64,000 nucleotides of DNA, from contig JABFQX010000009.1 of NCBI GenBank assembly GCA_013141505.1, positions 1 through 64,000 of the forward strand, read 5' to 3'. Positions 38,243 through 45,601 of the stretch are shown here, piece by piece. How positions within the stretch are numbered: the first letter of the stretch is position 1; each line of letters starts with the position of its first letter. Made by a program: the position numbers and the translations under genes. The notes below the pieces were generated by a model. The model saw nothing but the letters and a program-made list of their open reading frames with translations, was not told where the DNA came from and did no database searches. The stretch comes from Methyloglobulus sp. Lineage in GTDB: Bacteria > Pseudomonadota > Gammaproteobacteria > Methylococcales > Methylomonadaceae.

Positions 38243-41174
38243 CAGGAAAGCAAAAAAGCCTTATCTCAGGCATTTGATTAAGTCCTTCGACAGGCTCAGG
38301 ACGAACGGTAATCTATTAAGTTCGGTGGCGTTGAGTCCGTTCGTGGTGAGCCTGTCGAACCATGAGCGGACTCAACTGGCTAATAGATTGCTTAAAAAGC
38401 CGGAATGTGCCTCTTTACAAGCATTAACCGCCGCTGCCCTTATCTTACCGGGCTTATTCCAGCCAACAGCAAAAGCCGCCGAGGATGACAGCGTCGATTT
38501 TCAATATAACCATTACCAGGAAGGCAAGCGTGATGGTATTAATCTATTTCTTACAAATAAGGATACGAGTATAGCCAGCAAGTACGCTTACGCTATCCCC
38601 AAAAAACGCAACCCTATCGAGGTAGATAGCCTGCATGGCAGTGCCAGGGTTAGCCTGACTGACAGGGTCAAATTTGCTTTTAACTACATCGAAGACACTT
38701 GGTCGGGAGCCACCCCTTTTGGTAGCGCACCGGAACAGTCCGGCGCCAATGGCGGTGGCAGGGGAGGTACTACTTTTTTAGATGGTAAGCCCATTATTAG
38801 CGGCGCAACACCGATAGCAAGATCCAACACCTATCTGGATGGACAAGGCAATAGCTTTTACAAAGTGACCGATCCCATTACAGGGCAATCATCCTTTTTG
38901 AAAGACCGGGCGGTGCATGTGCTGGGTTATGCTTCGCCGGAAACCCGCAAGCAAGGCGACTTTAAGCTCAGTTACGAATGGGATGAGGCGGCTTTGAATA
39001 TGGGCGGGGGCATTTCTATCGAACGGGATTATGAATCCCGTTTTGTTAACTTGGGAGGCCGCATGGATTTTAACCAGAAGCAAACCACGGTCAATTTAGG
39101 CTTAAGTTATACCAACAGCGCGATTAGTGCAGTGATTGATCCATCTGCCTTTCACTGGACATCAAAAATCGAGGAGAATAAATTGATCACTCATAACCCA
39201 ATAACTTCTCTGAATACCTTAAACAGCAACCGAGAGGATTGGGCGGCCCATCTGGACTTAACCCAAGTGATTAACCCCAACACTGTAATGGGGTTGGGTA
39301 TGGGTTATACCCGCAGCACCGGTTATCTGGCAAATCCTTATAAGTTTGCCTGGATTTATGGGGTAGACCCCAATTTACCCGACCCTATTTTTGAAGGGCT
39401 ACCGACTGGTATCTTTAAAGCCCATTCGGGCATGTTCCTTGAACAACGCCCGGATGTGCGTAACCAATGGAACTGGTCTGCCCGCTGGACGCAATATTTG
39501 GAGCCTTTGAATGCAGCGGTGCATGTTGGCTATAGCTTTGCCCATGACGACTGGGGCATTAACGCCCATACGTTTGAGGGCGATTGGGTGCAGCCTTTGG
39601 GGGCGGGTTGGACGGTAACGCCACGTATCCGTTACTACTCGCAAGAGGCGGCGGATTTTTATCAGCCTATCTTCAAGGTTAACGCAACAATTGACCATTT
39701 AACAGGTACTTTAGACGTTCGCCAATTGAATATCCCCGATAATTTTTCCAGCGACCAGCGTTTGTCTGGGTATGGCGCGTTAAGCGGCGGGGTGACCGTT
39801 GCCAAGGAGTTTGCCAAAGGCATCGGGCTGGAAGCAGGATTTGAATATTACACCCACCAGGGCAGCCTGAAGCTAGGCGGCGGCGGTGAACAAGCCTTTG
39901 CCGATTTTGACTACTGGGTTGCCAATGCTGCGCTTAAGGTTAATTTATCTGCTTTGGGGCAAGGCGGAGCAAGCGGTGGTGGCGGACACGGCAACCATAA
40001 CGACCATCCCAATATACCGGCTGGCATCCTATTTGCCCATACTTTGGATAAGGCTGGGGACATGATGGTCGGCTACCGCCACAACCGTGCCATGCAGGGC
40101 GGTGATTACCTCCACGGCACCCAACACGTCGGTGAGCCGCAGGTAGTCGCCCAGGGTTGCCCAGGATCACCTCGGCAGGGGTCAGTTGGTCAACCTGACG
40201 GCTGTTCCCTCCTGCCTGGGGAAATGGCCATGACCATGCACATGCTGGAATTGATGGTTGCCCCCACTGATTGGCTGACCTTGATGCTGATGCCACAGTT
40301 TATGGATATGGCGATGGAAATGGATATGACTATGGACAACACCTCGCAGCCGTCAGCCCACGCTGCTTTAGGCCATAGAAGGGAACATGAGACTGGCGGC
40401 ATTGGCGATACGGGCATGTACGCCTTGGTTAAACTGTTTGATACGCCTCAGCACCATATCCATGCCAGTTTGGGCTTCAGTGCCCCTACAGGTGATGTCG
40501 GCATTAGGCGAGCAGAAGGCGGCAATTATAGTGGCCCGTTTATTGACTATGGCATGCAGTTGGGTAGTGGTACCTGGGATTTCAAGCCCAGCCTGACTTA
40601 TACCGGCAAAGCCAATGACTGGTCTTGGGGCGCACAAGTCGGCGGCATCAAACGTCTTGAAGGCAGCAATCAATCCGGCTATGCCTTGGGTGACTTGTTT
40701 GAAACCAGCGTGTGGGGTGGTTACGATCTGACCCGCTGGCTGTCCGCCACAATACGGGCATCCTATACTTGGCAGGGGGTAATCAAAGGTAGGTATCCCC
40801 GCCGTAAAGCGATTGATGCATCGATTGAATTGCAGTGCAAAATACAGTCTACTGATCCTGATTCATACGATGAATTTGGTGTCCTTAGGCCGTCGGTATT
40901 CCATCCCGATGCTTATAAACAATGTCTTATTGATTCTGAAAGTGCGAAACAACTTGCCGATGCCGCAGACCGCCCTTCTCCATCGGATTTCCCTGCCAAT
41001 TATGGCGGCCATTATGGCGACATCGGCTTTGGCCTGAGTGCTACTGTACCCACTGGTGCATTGGCTGGCAATAAACTCAGCTTTGAATGGCTGCAACCCG
41101 TGTACACCGATGTCAACGGCTACCAGCTAGACCGCGACGGCGCGTTATCGTTTACTTGGAGCTATGGGTTTTAA
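38229..41174 (+). CDS. DUF3570 barrel fused to a second Met/His-rich barrel, cassette 1
   Basis: The chosen GTG at 38229 lies inside the DUF4266 gene in the +1 frame, behind its AAGGGGG; no ATG exists in frame between that gene's stop and the signal peptide core (LTAAALILPGLFQPTAKA), so a TTG at 38388 or another GTG is possible. Residues about 85-580 are DUF3570 (EVDSLHGSARVSLTDRVKF, DDWGINAHTFEGDWVQP, PRIRYYSQEAADFYQP, EAGFEYYTHQGSLKLGG). After GGGGHGNHNDHPN a second barrel-type domain has a Cys pair (CPGSP...DGC), MHMLELMVAPTDWLTLMLMP and MDMAMEMDMTMD, and ends LSFTWSYGF with the terminal Phe of outer-membrane proteins. The translated leader includes a palindromic repeat (38283-38389). Met/His richness suggests copper handling, unproven. 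Confidence 0.8.
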   Translation: MGVISRKAKKPYLRHLIKSFDRLRTNGNLLSSVALSPFVVSLSNHERTQLANRLLKKPECASLQALTAAALILPGLFQPTAKAAEDDSVDFQYNHYQEGKRDGINLFLTNKDTSIASKYAYAIPKKRNPIEVDSLHGSARVSLTDRVKFAFNYIEDTWSGATPFGSAPEQSGANGGGRGGTTFLDGKPIISGATPIARSNTYLDGQGNSFYKVTDPITGQSSFLKDRAVHVLGYASPETRKQGDFKLSYEWDEAALNMGGGISIERDYESRFVNLGGRMDFNQKQTTVNLGLSYTNSAISAVIDPSAFHWTSKIEENKLITHNPITSLNTLNSNREDWAAHLDLTQVINPNTVMGLGMGYTRSTGYLANPYKFAWIYGVDPNLPDPIFEGLPTGIFKAHSGMFLEQRPDVRNQWNWSARWTQYLEPLNAAVHVGYSFAHDDWGINAHTFEGDWVQPLGAGWTVTPRIRYYSQEAADFYQPIFKVNATIDHLTGTLDVRQLNIPDNFSSDQRLSGYGALSGGVTVAKEFAKGIGLEAGFEYYTHQGSLKLGGGGEQAFADFDYWVANAALKVNLSALGQGGASGGGGHGNHNDHPNIPAGILFAHTLDKAGDMMVGYRHNRAMQGGDYLHGTQHVGEPQVVAQGCPGSPRQGSVGQPDGCSLLPGEMAMTMHMLELMVAPTDWLTLMLMPQFMDMAMEMDMTMDNTSQPSAHAALGHRREHETGGIGDTGMYALVKLFDTPQHHIHASLGFSAPTGDVGIRRAEGGNYSGPFIDYGMQLGSGTWDFKPSLTYTGKANDWSWGAQVGGIKRLEGSNQSGYALGDLFETSVWGGYDLTRWLSATIRASYTWQGVIKGRYPRRKAIDASIELQCKIQSTDPDSYDEFGVLRPSVFHPDAYKQCLIDSESAKQLADAADRPSPSDFPANYGGHYGDIGFGLSATVPTGALAGNKLSFEWLQPVYTDVNGYQLDRDGALSFTWSYGF
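38283..38389. repeat. Palindromic repeat at the 5' end of barrel gene, cassette 1
   Basis: TCCTTCGACAGGCTCAGGA and CGTTCGTGGTGAGCCTGTCGAA are inverted arms, and AATCTATTA (38310) pairs with TAATAGATT (38381). The same repeat sits at the matching place in cassette 2 but not in cassette 3. It keeps the reading frame open. Confidence 0.75.
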
Positions 41175-41224
41175 CGTATTCAACCCAATCATCACTTTCA
41201 ACTTTTTGGATTAAGTAATTGAGC

Positions 41225-41449
41225 ATGGCCTTATCAAAACCATTTATTAGCTTAAGCTTTTGTTTAACCCTTTTGTGTCTTGTTGCCTGTGCCACGGTAC
41301 AACCTTGGGAACGCGGTAATCTTGCCAAACCGCAGATGGCTTTAGACCCTTATCCGCTGCAAAGCGCGCTACGGGCACACAACTATGGTAGCCGGGAAGT
41401 GGCGGCGGGTAGCAATGCGGCGCAAGGAGGTGGTTGTGGGTGTTATTAA
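41225..41449 (+). CDS. DUF4266 lipoprotein, cassette 2
   Basis: 74 residues from ATG 41225 (a TTG at 41219 is also in frame). Lipobox LVAC, then the same 34-residue block as the other two cassettes and the tail AAQGGGCGCY. Differences lie only in the signal peptide and the spacer (SREVAAGSN). It begins 50 bases after the cassette 1 barrel gene. Its 3' end supplies the perfect AAGGAGG ahead of the next gene's GTG. Confidence 0.88.
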   Translation: MALSKPFISLSFCLTLLCLVACATVQPWERGNLAKPQMALDPYPLQSALRAHNYGSREVAAGSNAAQGGGCGCY

Positions 41450-44336
41450 CAGGACAGCAAAAAAACGTTATTTTAAGGCATCATTGATTAAGTCCTTCGA
41501 CAAGCTCAGGACGAACGGTAATCTATTGGGTTCAGCGGCGTTGAGTCCGTTCGTGGTGAGACTGTCGAACCACTTGTGCCGCAATAGGTATGAACGGAAG
41601 CAACAGGCTAATAGATTCCTTAAAAAACCGGAATGCAACTCCTTACATGCCCTCACCGCCGCCGCCTTGGTGTTACCGGGGCTGATGCAGCCTATATTGG
41701 TTAACGCCACCGAAGATGACAGCGTGGATTTCCAGTACAGCCATTACCAGGAAGGCAAGCGCGATATTTATCAAGGCGTATATTTTTCAGACCTAACTGC
41801 TGGTATATCAGGCATTAATGGCAGCCATAAACAAAGCTACAACAATCCGATTGAGGTGGACAGTGTGCATGGTAGCGGGCGCTTTAGCCTGACTGACCGC
41901 ATCAAGTTCAGCTTTAATTATCTGCAAGATACCTGGAGCGGTGCCACGCCGGTCGGCACTGCACCAGCGCTTTTAAGTGCGAATGGCAGTTATTCCCCAG
42001 AGATTGTCAATTCGGGCGCATCGCCTTATGGCTCACCTAGTATTCCCACTGTTTATATAGACAATAAAGGGAACATGTACGGCGTGAAAAACAGTTTTAT
42101 TGACGGCTCGAATACAATAGGCGCTCAAAGTAACCAGATTACCCATGTGATGTCCTATGCTTCGCCGGAAACCCGCAAGCAGGGCGACTTTTCCTTGAGT
42201 TACGACTGGGACGAGGCAGCCGTGAATGTGGGCGGCGGCATCTCGGTGGAAAACGATTATGAATCGCGCTTTGTTAACCTGGGTGGGCGTATGGATTTCA
42301 ACCAGAAACAAACCACGGTTAATGTGGGCGTTAGCTATACCAACAGCGACACCTTTGCTAAGTTGGACCCGGACTCTTTGAATTTTATTAGCACTGAAGG
42401 CTATGATGAGCAATATTTTGATGACACCGATGGTTCTTATAAAGGTTACCGGCCTATAGCAGGTGCCCCTGGACAAATCGAAAGTGATTATACCAGCCTT
42501 AGTGATGGCGGGAATTTTCGATCAAGCGCGATACTGCACGGTAAACGCCAGGATTGGGGCACCCAACTCGGCCTGACCCAAGTGCTTACTTCGGAAAGCA
42601 CAATGGAGCTTGGCTTTGGTTATACCCGCAGCACCGGGTATTTGGCCAACCCTTATAAGTTGGTCTATTTTTTAAGTGGTACGCTTAATGTGGGCGACGA
42701 TCCCAATGCCCCTATCTTATACAACACAGGAGGCGGCGCACGCTTGGAAAAACGCCCCGAAGAACGCAATCAGTTCAACTGGAACCTAGGTTATAACCAT
42801 TACCTGCCGTTTTTCGATGCCGCCTTGCATTTTGACTATCGCTTTAGCCACGACGACTGGGGCATCAATGCCCACACCTTTGAAGCGGACTGGGTGCAGC
42901 CTTTGGGAACGGGTTGGACGGCTACGCCGCGCATCCGTTATTACAGCCAGTCCGGTGCCGATTTTTATACCCCGTTTGTTAAGACCCTTGCCGTTAACGA
43001 TCCAGCCACTGGGGAAAAGGTAAACAGCCCTTATACCCGTGAAGCGCCTGAATTTTATTCCAGCGACCAGCGCTTGTCCGGATTCGGCGCATTAAGCGGC
43101 GGGGTGACGATAGCCAAACAATTCGGCAAAGGCGTTAGCCTGGAAACCGGTTTTGAGTATTACACGCACCAAGGCAACCTAAAAATAGGCGGTGGTGGCG
43201 AACAAGCCTTCGCCGATTATGATTATTGGGTAGCCAATGCGGCGTTAAAACTAAATCTGGAAGCCGCTGGCGCACCCGGCAGCTCAACGGGACATATAAG
43301 CCATCACCAACACAGCAACTCACCAGCGGGGGTCATGTTTGACCACGCCTTGGAAAAGTCCGGCGACTTTATGGTGGGTTACCGTTATATGCGTAGCGAA
43401 CAGGCAGGCAATATGCTGTTGGGCAGCCATTCAATAAGCCCAGATAATACGAGAAACAATGGTTGTGGTGACCAAGCATGTGCGGTTGCCCCAAAATCTA
43501 TGGTTATGAATATGCACATGCTGGATTTGATGGTGGCACCAACCGATTGGTTTAGCTTGATGCTGATGCCGCAGTGGATGGATATGAATATGGACATGAC
43601 ACCATTGTCTGGTTTTGTTTCACAAACCGGGCATAACCACGGTGGTTCAACACATAACCATCAAACTGGTGGTATTGGCGATACCGGACTTTATGCCTTA
43701 TTTAAGCTGTTCGACCAACCTAATCAGCATTTGACGTTAAGTTTGGGAGGTACAGCCCCGACCGGGGATGTCGATATAAAATTGAGAACAACATCAAGCA
43801 TTACTAATAAAGTAAAAAATGTTCCGCTCCATTACGGTATGCAACTGGGCAGTGGCACCTGGGATTTCAAGCCCAGCCTGACTTATACCGGCGAAGCTGA
43901 CAGTTTTATTTGGGGCGCACAAGCAACCGGCACCAAGCGCCTGGAAAGCCGCAATTCAGCAGGCTTTGCTTTCGGCGACAGCTTCCAGGGCAGCGTCTGG
44001 GGCGGCTACCAGTGGACAAACTGGCTGACCACGACTGTGCGCGGCATTTATGCCACCCAAGGCTCGATACGCGGCGAATACCCGGCTGTTTATTATGCTA
44101 ACAGGAAACCACCGCAAGAATTCAAGCTTATCCACGTTGGCCCTTTCGATAAAACCAACAACTACGGCGGTAAGTTTTGGGATTTGGGCTTGGGTGTCAA
44201 TATCAATATTCCCCACGGCACATTTGCGGGTAATAGCCTGAAGTTCGAATGGCTGCAACCCGTCCATACCGACTACAACGGCTATCAACTGGATCGGGAC
44301 TATACGTTTAACTTTACTTGGAGTTACGGGTTTTAA
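41436..44336 (+). CDS. DUF3570 barrel fused to a second Met/His-rich barrel, cassette 2
   Basis: GTG 41436 has a perfect AAGGAGG five bases upstream, inside the DUF4266 coding region, and is the best start signal of the three paralogs; there is no in-frame ATG before the signal core (ALTAAALVLPGLMQP). Same two-domain plan: DUF3570 landmarks (GSGRFSLTDRIKFSFNYLQDTWSG split, DDWGINAHTFEADWVQP, PRIRYYSQSGADFY), His-rich linker HISHHQHSNSP, a Cys pair NGCGDQACAV, Met-rich MNMHMLDLMVAPTDW and MDMNMDMTP, a His-rich HNHGGSTHNHQTGG, and the final WSYGF. The FKBP gene follows closely. Outer-membrane location is inferred from the C-terminal Phe and strands. Confidence 0.8.
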   Translation: MGVINRTAKKRYFKASLIKSFDKLRTNGNLLGSAALSPFVVRLSNHLCRNRYERKQQANRFLKKPECNSLHALTAAALVLPGLMQPILVNATEDDSVDFQYSHYQEGKRDIYQGVYFSDLTAGISGINGSHKQSYNNPIEVDSVHGSGRFSLTDRIKFSFNYLQDTWSGATPVGTAPALLSANGSYSPEIVNSGASPYGSPSIPTVYIDNKGNMYGVKNSFIDGSNTIGAQSNQITHVMSYASPETRKQGDFSLSYDWDEAAVNVGGGISVENDYESRFVNLGGRMDFNQKQTTVNVGVSYTNSDTFAKLDPDSLNFISTEGYDEQYFDDTDGSYKGYRPIAGAPGQIESDYTSLSDGGNFRSSAILHGKRQDWGTQLGLTQVLTSESTMELGFGYTRSTGYLANPYKLVYFLSGTLNVGDDPNAPILYNTGGGARLEKRPEERNQFNWNLGYNHYLPFFDAALHFDYRFSHDDWGINAHTFEADWVQPLGTGWTATPRIRYYSQSGADFYTPFVKTLAVNDPATGEKVNSPYTREAPEFYSSDQRLSGFGALSGGVTIAKQFGKGVSLETGFEYYTHQGNLKIGGGGEQAFADYDYWVANAALKLNLEAAGAPGSSTGHISHHQHSNSPAGVMFDHALEKSGDFMVGYRYMRSEQAGNMLLGSHSISPDNTRNNGCGDQACAVAPKSMVMNMHMLDLMVAPTDWFSLMLMPQWMDMNMDMTPLSGFVSQTGHNHGGSTHNHQTGGIGDTGLYALFKLFDQPNQHLTLSLGGTAPTGDVDIKLRTTSSITNKVKNVPLHYGMQLGSGTWDFKPSLTYTGEADSFIWGAQATGTKRLESRNSAGFAFGDSFQGSVWGGYQWTNWLTTTVRGIYATQGSIRGEYPAVYYANRKPPQEFKLIHVGPFDKTNNYGGKFWDLGLGVNINIPHGTFAGNSLKFEWLQPVHTDYNGYQLDRDYTFNFTWSYGF
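41493..41618. repeat. Palindromic repeat at the 5' end of barrel gene, cassette 2
   Basis: Counterpart of the cassette 1 repeat (TCCTTCGACAAGCTCAGGA ... GTTCGTGGTGAGACTGTCGAA, with AATCTATT and AATAGATT outside). The right part has an extra 21 bases compared with cassette 1, which leaves the frame unchanged. Confidence 0.7.
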
Positions 44337-44391
44337 CTTGCATAGACAGAATCTTTTCAAAATCAATACCATCAAGCTATTTATGTGCAAA

Positions 44392-45156
44392 ATGAACAGA
44401 CGAATACACCTTTTAACCCTTGCCCTACCCGCGCTTTTACTGGGCTGCGCGGCAACCCCACCCACAGGCAACAAAGCGCCGGTATTGTCCACCGATATGC
44501 AAAAGTCAAGCTACGCCCAGGGCGTACAGTACATGCAGATATTGCAACAAAGTGAAATCCCGCTCGATACCGGACTGTTCCTATTGGGCATCAACGATGT
44601 CTTGGCTAAACAGCCGTTGCGCCTGAATAGTGAGCAACTACAACGCGGCAAGGACTGGGTATATGTGCAGCAGATGTTATATCTGGATCGTACCAGCAAG
44701 AAGAATTTGGCAGATGGCGAAGCGTTCCTTAAGCAAAATAAAACCAAGGGCGGTATTGTCAGTTTAGCCAGCGGTGTCCAATACAAAGTGCTGGCTGACA
44801 GCGGCAAGACACTTAAACCGACATTAAAAGATACGGTCGCGTTACGTTACCGGATAAAAAAACTGAACGGCGAGGAGGTTTTTGCCACGGACAGCACATC
44901 CAAGCCGGAAGCCATTAAGGTAGCCAATGTGCTTAAAGGCTGGCAAGAAGCCCTGCTATTAATGCCGGAAGGTTCAAAATGGGAGATCTACGTGCCAGGG
45001 TCTTTGGCTTATGGGGAAAACGTCGCCCCGGAAAGCAAGGTCAAGCCGAATGAGTTGATGGTTATTGACGTTGAACTGGTTGCGATTAACCCGCCTACCA
45101 GCGCAGCCAATAATGCAAGTGCGAAGCCAATCATTAAAAAGACATCAAGCTGGTAG
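44392..45156 (+). CDS. FKBP-type peptidyl-prolyl isomerase lipoprotein, cassette 2
   Basis: 254 residues from ATG 44392, chosen to match the cassette 3 paralog; ATG 44383 is equally in frame. Lipobox LLGC. An N-terminal helical FKBP_N domain (LSTDMQKSSYAQGVQYMQIL) is followed by the FKBP domain (DTVALRYRIKKLNGEEVF, LKGWQEALLLMPEGSKWEIY, YVPGSLAYGENVAPE, ELMVIDVELV). Such isomerases speed folding of exported proteins. Its place right after the large barrel gene suggests it helps fold that barrel or its partner. Confidence 0.88.
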   Translation: MNRRIHLLTLALPALLLGCAATPPTGNKAPVLSTDMQKSSYAQGVQYMQILQQSEIPLDTGLFLLGINDVLAKQPLRLNSEQLQRGKDWVYVQQMLYLDRTSKKNLADGEAFLKQNKTKGGIVSLASGVQYKVLADSGKTLKPTLKDTVALRYRIKKLNGEEVFATDSTSKPEAIKVANVLKGWQEALLLMPEGSKWEIYVPGSLAYGENVAPESKVKPNELMVIDVELVAINPPTSAANNASAKPIIKKTSSW

Positions 45157-45376
45157 CCCGTTAGTACGCATAAGGGCGGGGCAATAATTTGAAATAGCCT
45201 ACCCATAACCCTAGCTTACTTTAAGGCACAAGCCTTACCTATTGGGGAGATGAAAAATGGACAGTCGTTTAGGATGCCCTGTACGCACCAAATCCGATGC
45301 ATGGAATACAGGCTACCTCGCCATACCTATAAAACGCCGCCCGAAAACAACAATAAAAACACTAACAAGGCATGAA

Positions 45377-45601
45377 ATGAGGCTAATTGAACTAACCACA
45401 AAAGTGTTGCTGACCGTAACAGCGATTTGGCTTACCGCCTGCGCCCCCGTGCAACCTTGGGAGCGCGGCAATCTCGCCAAACCGCAAATGGCATTGGATC
45501 CTTATCCTTTGCAAAGTGCTTTACGAGCGCACAACTATGGTAGCCGCGAGGCGGCGGCGGGTGGCAATGCCACGCAAGGGGGCGGTTGTGGCTGCTATTA
45601 A
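45377..45601 (+). CDS. DUF4266 lipoprotein, cassette 3
   Basis: 74 residues from ATG 45377 (AAGG upstream); the longer frame from 45257 lacks a signal peptide at its start and is rejected. Lipobox LTAC, then the invariant 34-residue block and the tail NATQGGGCGCY. It lies 220 bases after the FKBP gene of cassette 2. Confidence 0.88.
   Translation: MRLIELTTKVLLTVTAIWLTACAPVQPWERGNLAKPQMALDPYPLQSALRAHNYGSREAAAGGNATQGGGCGCY

Noticed and set aside
45257-45376. N-terminal extension of the cassette 3 DUF4266 protein
   Set aside because: It would bury the lipoprotein signal peptide; ATG 45377 has a ribosome binding site and gives the family length.
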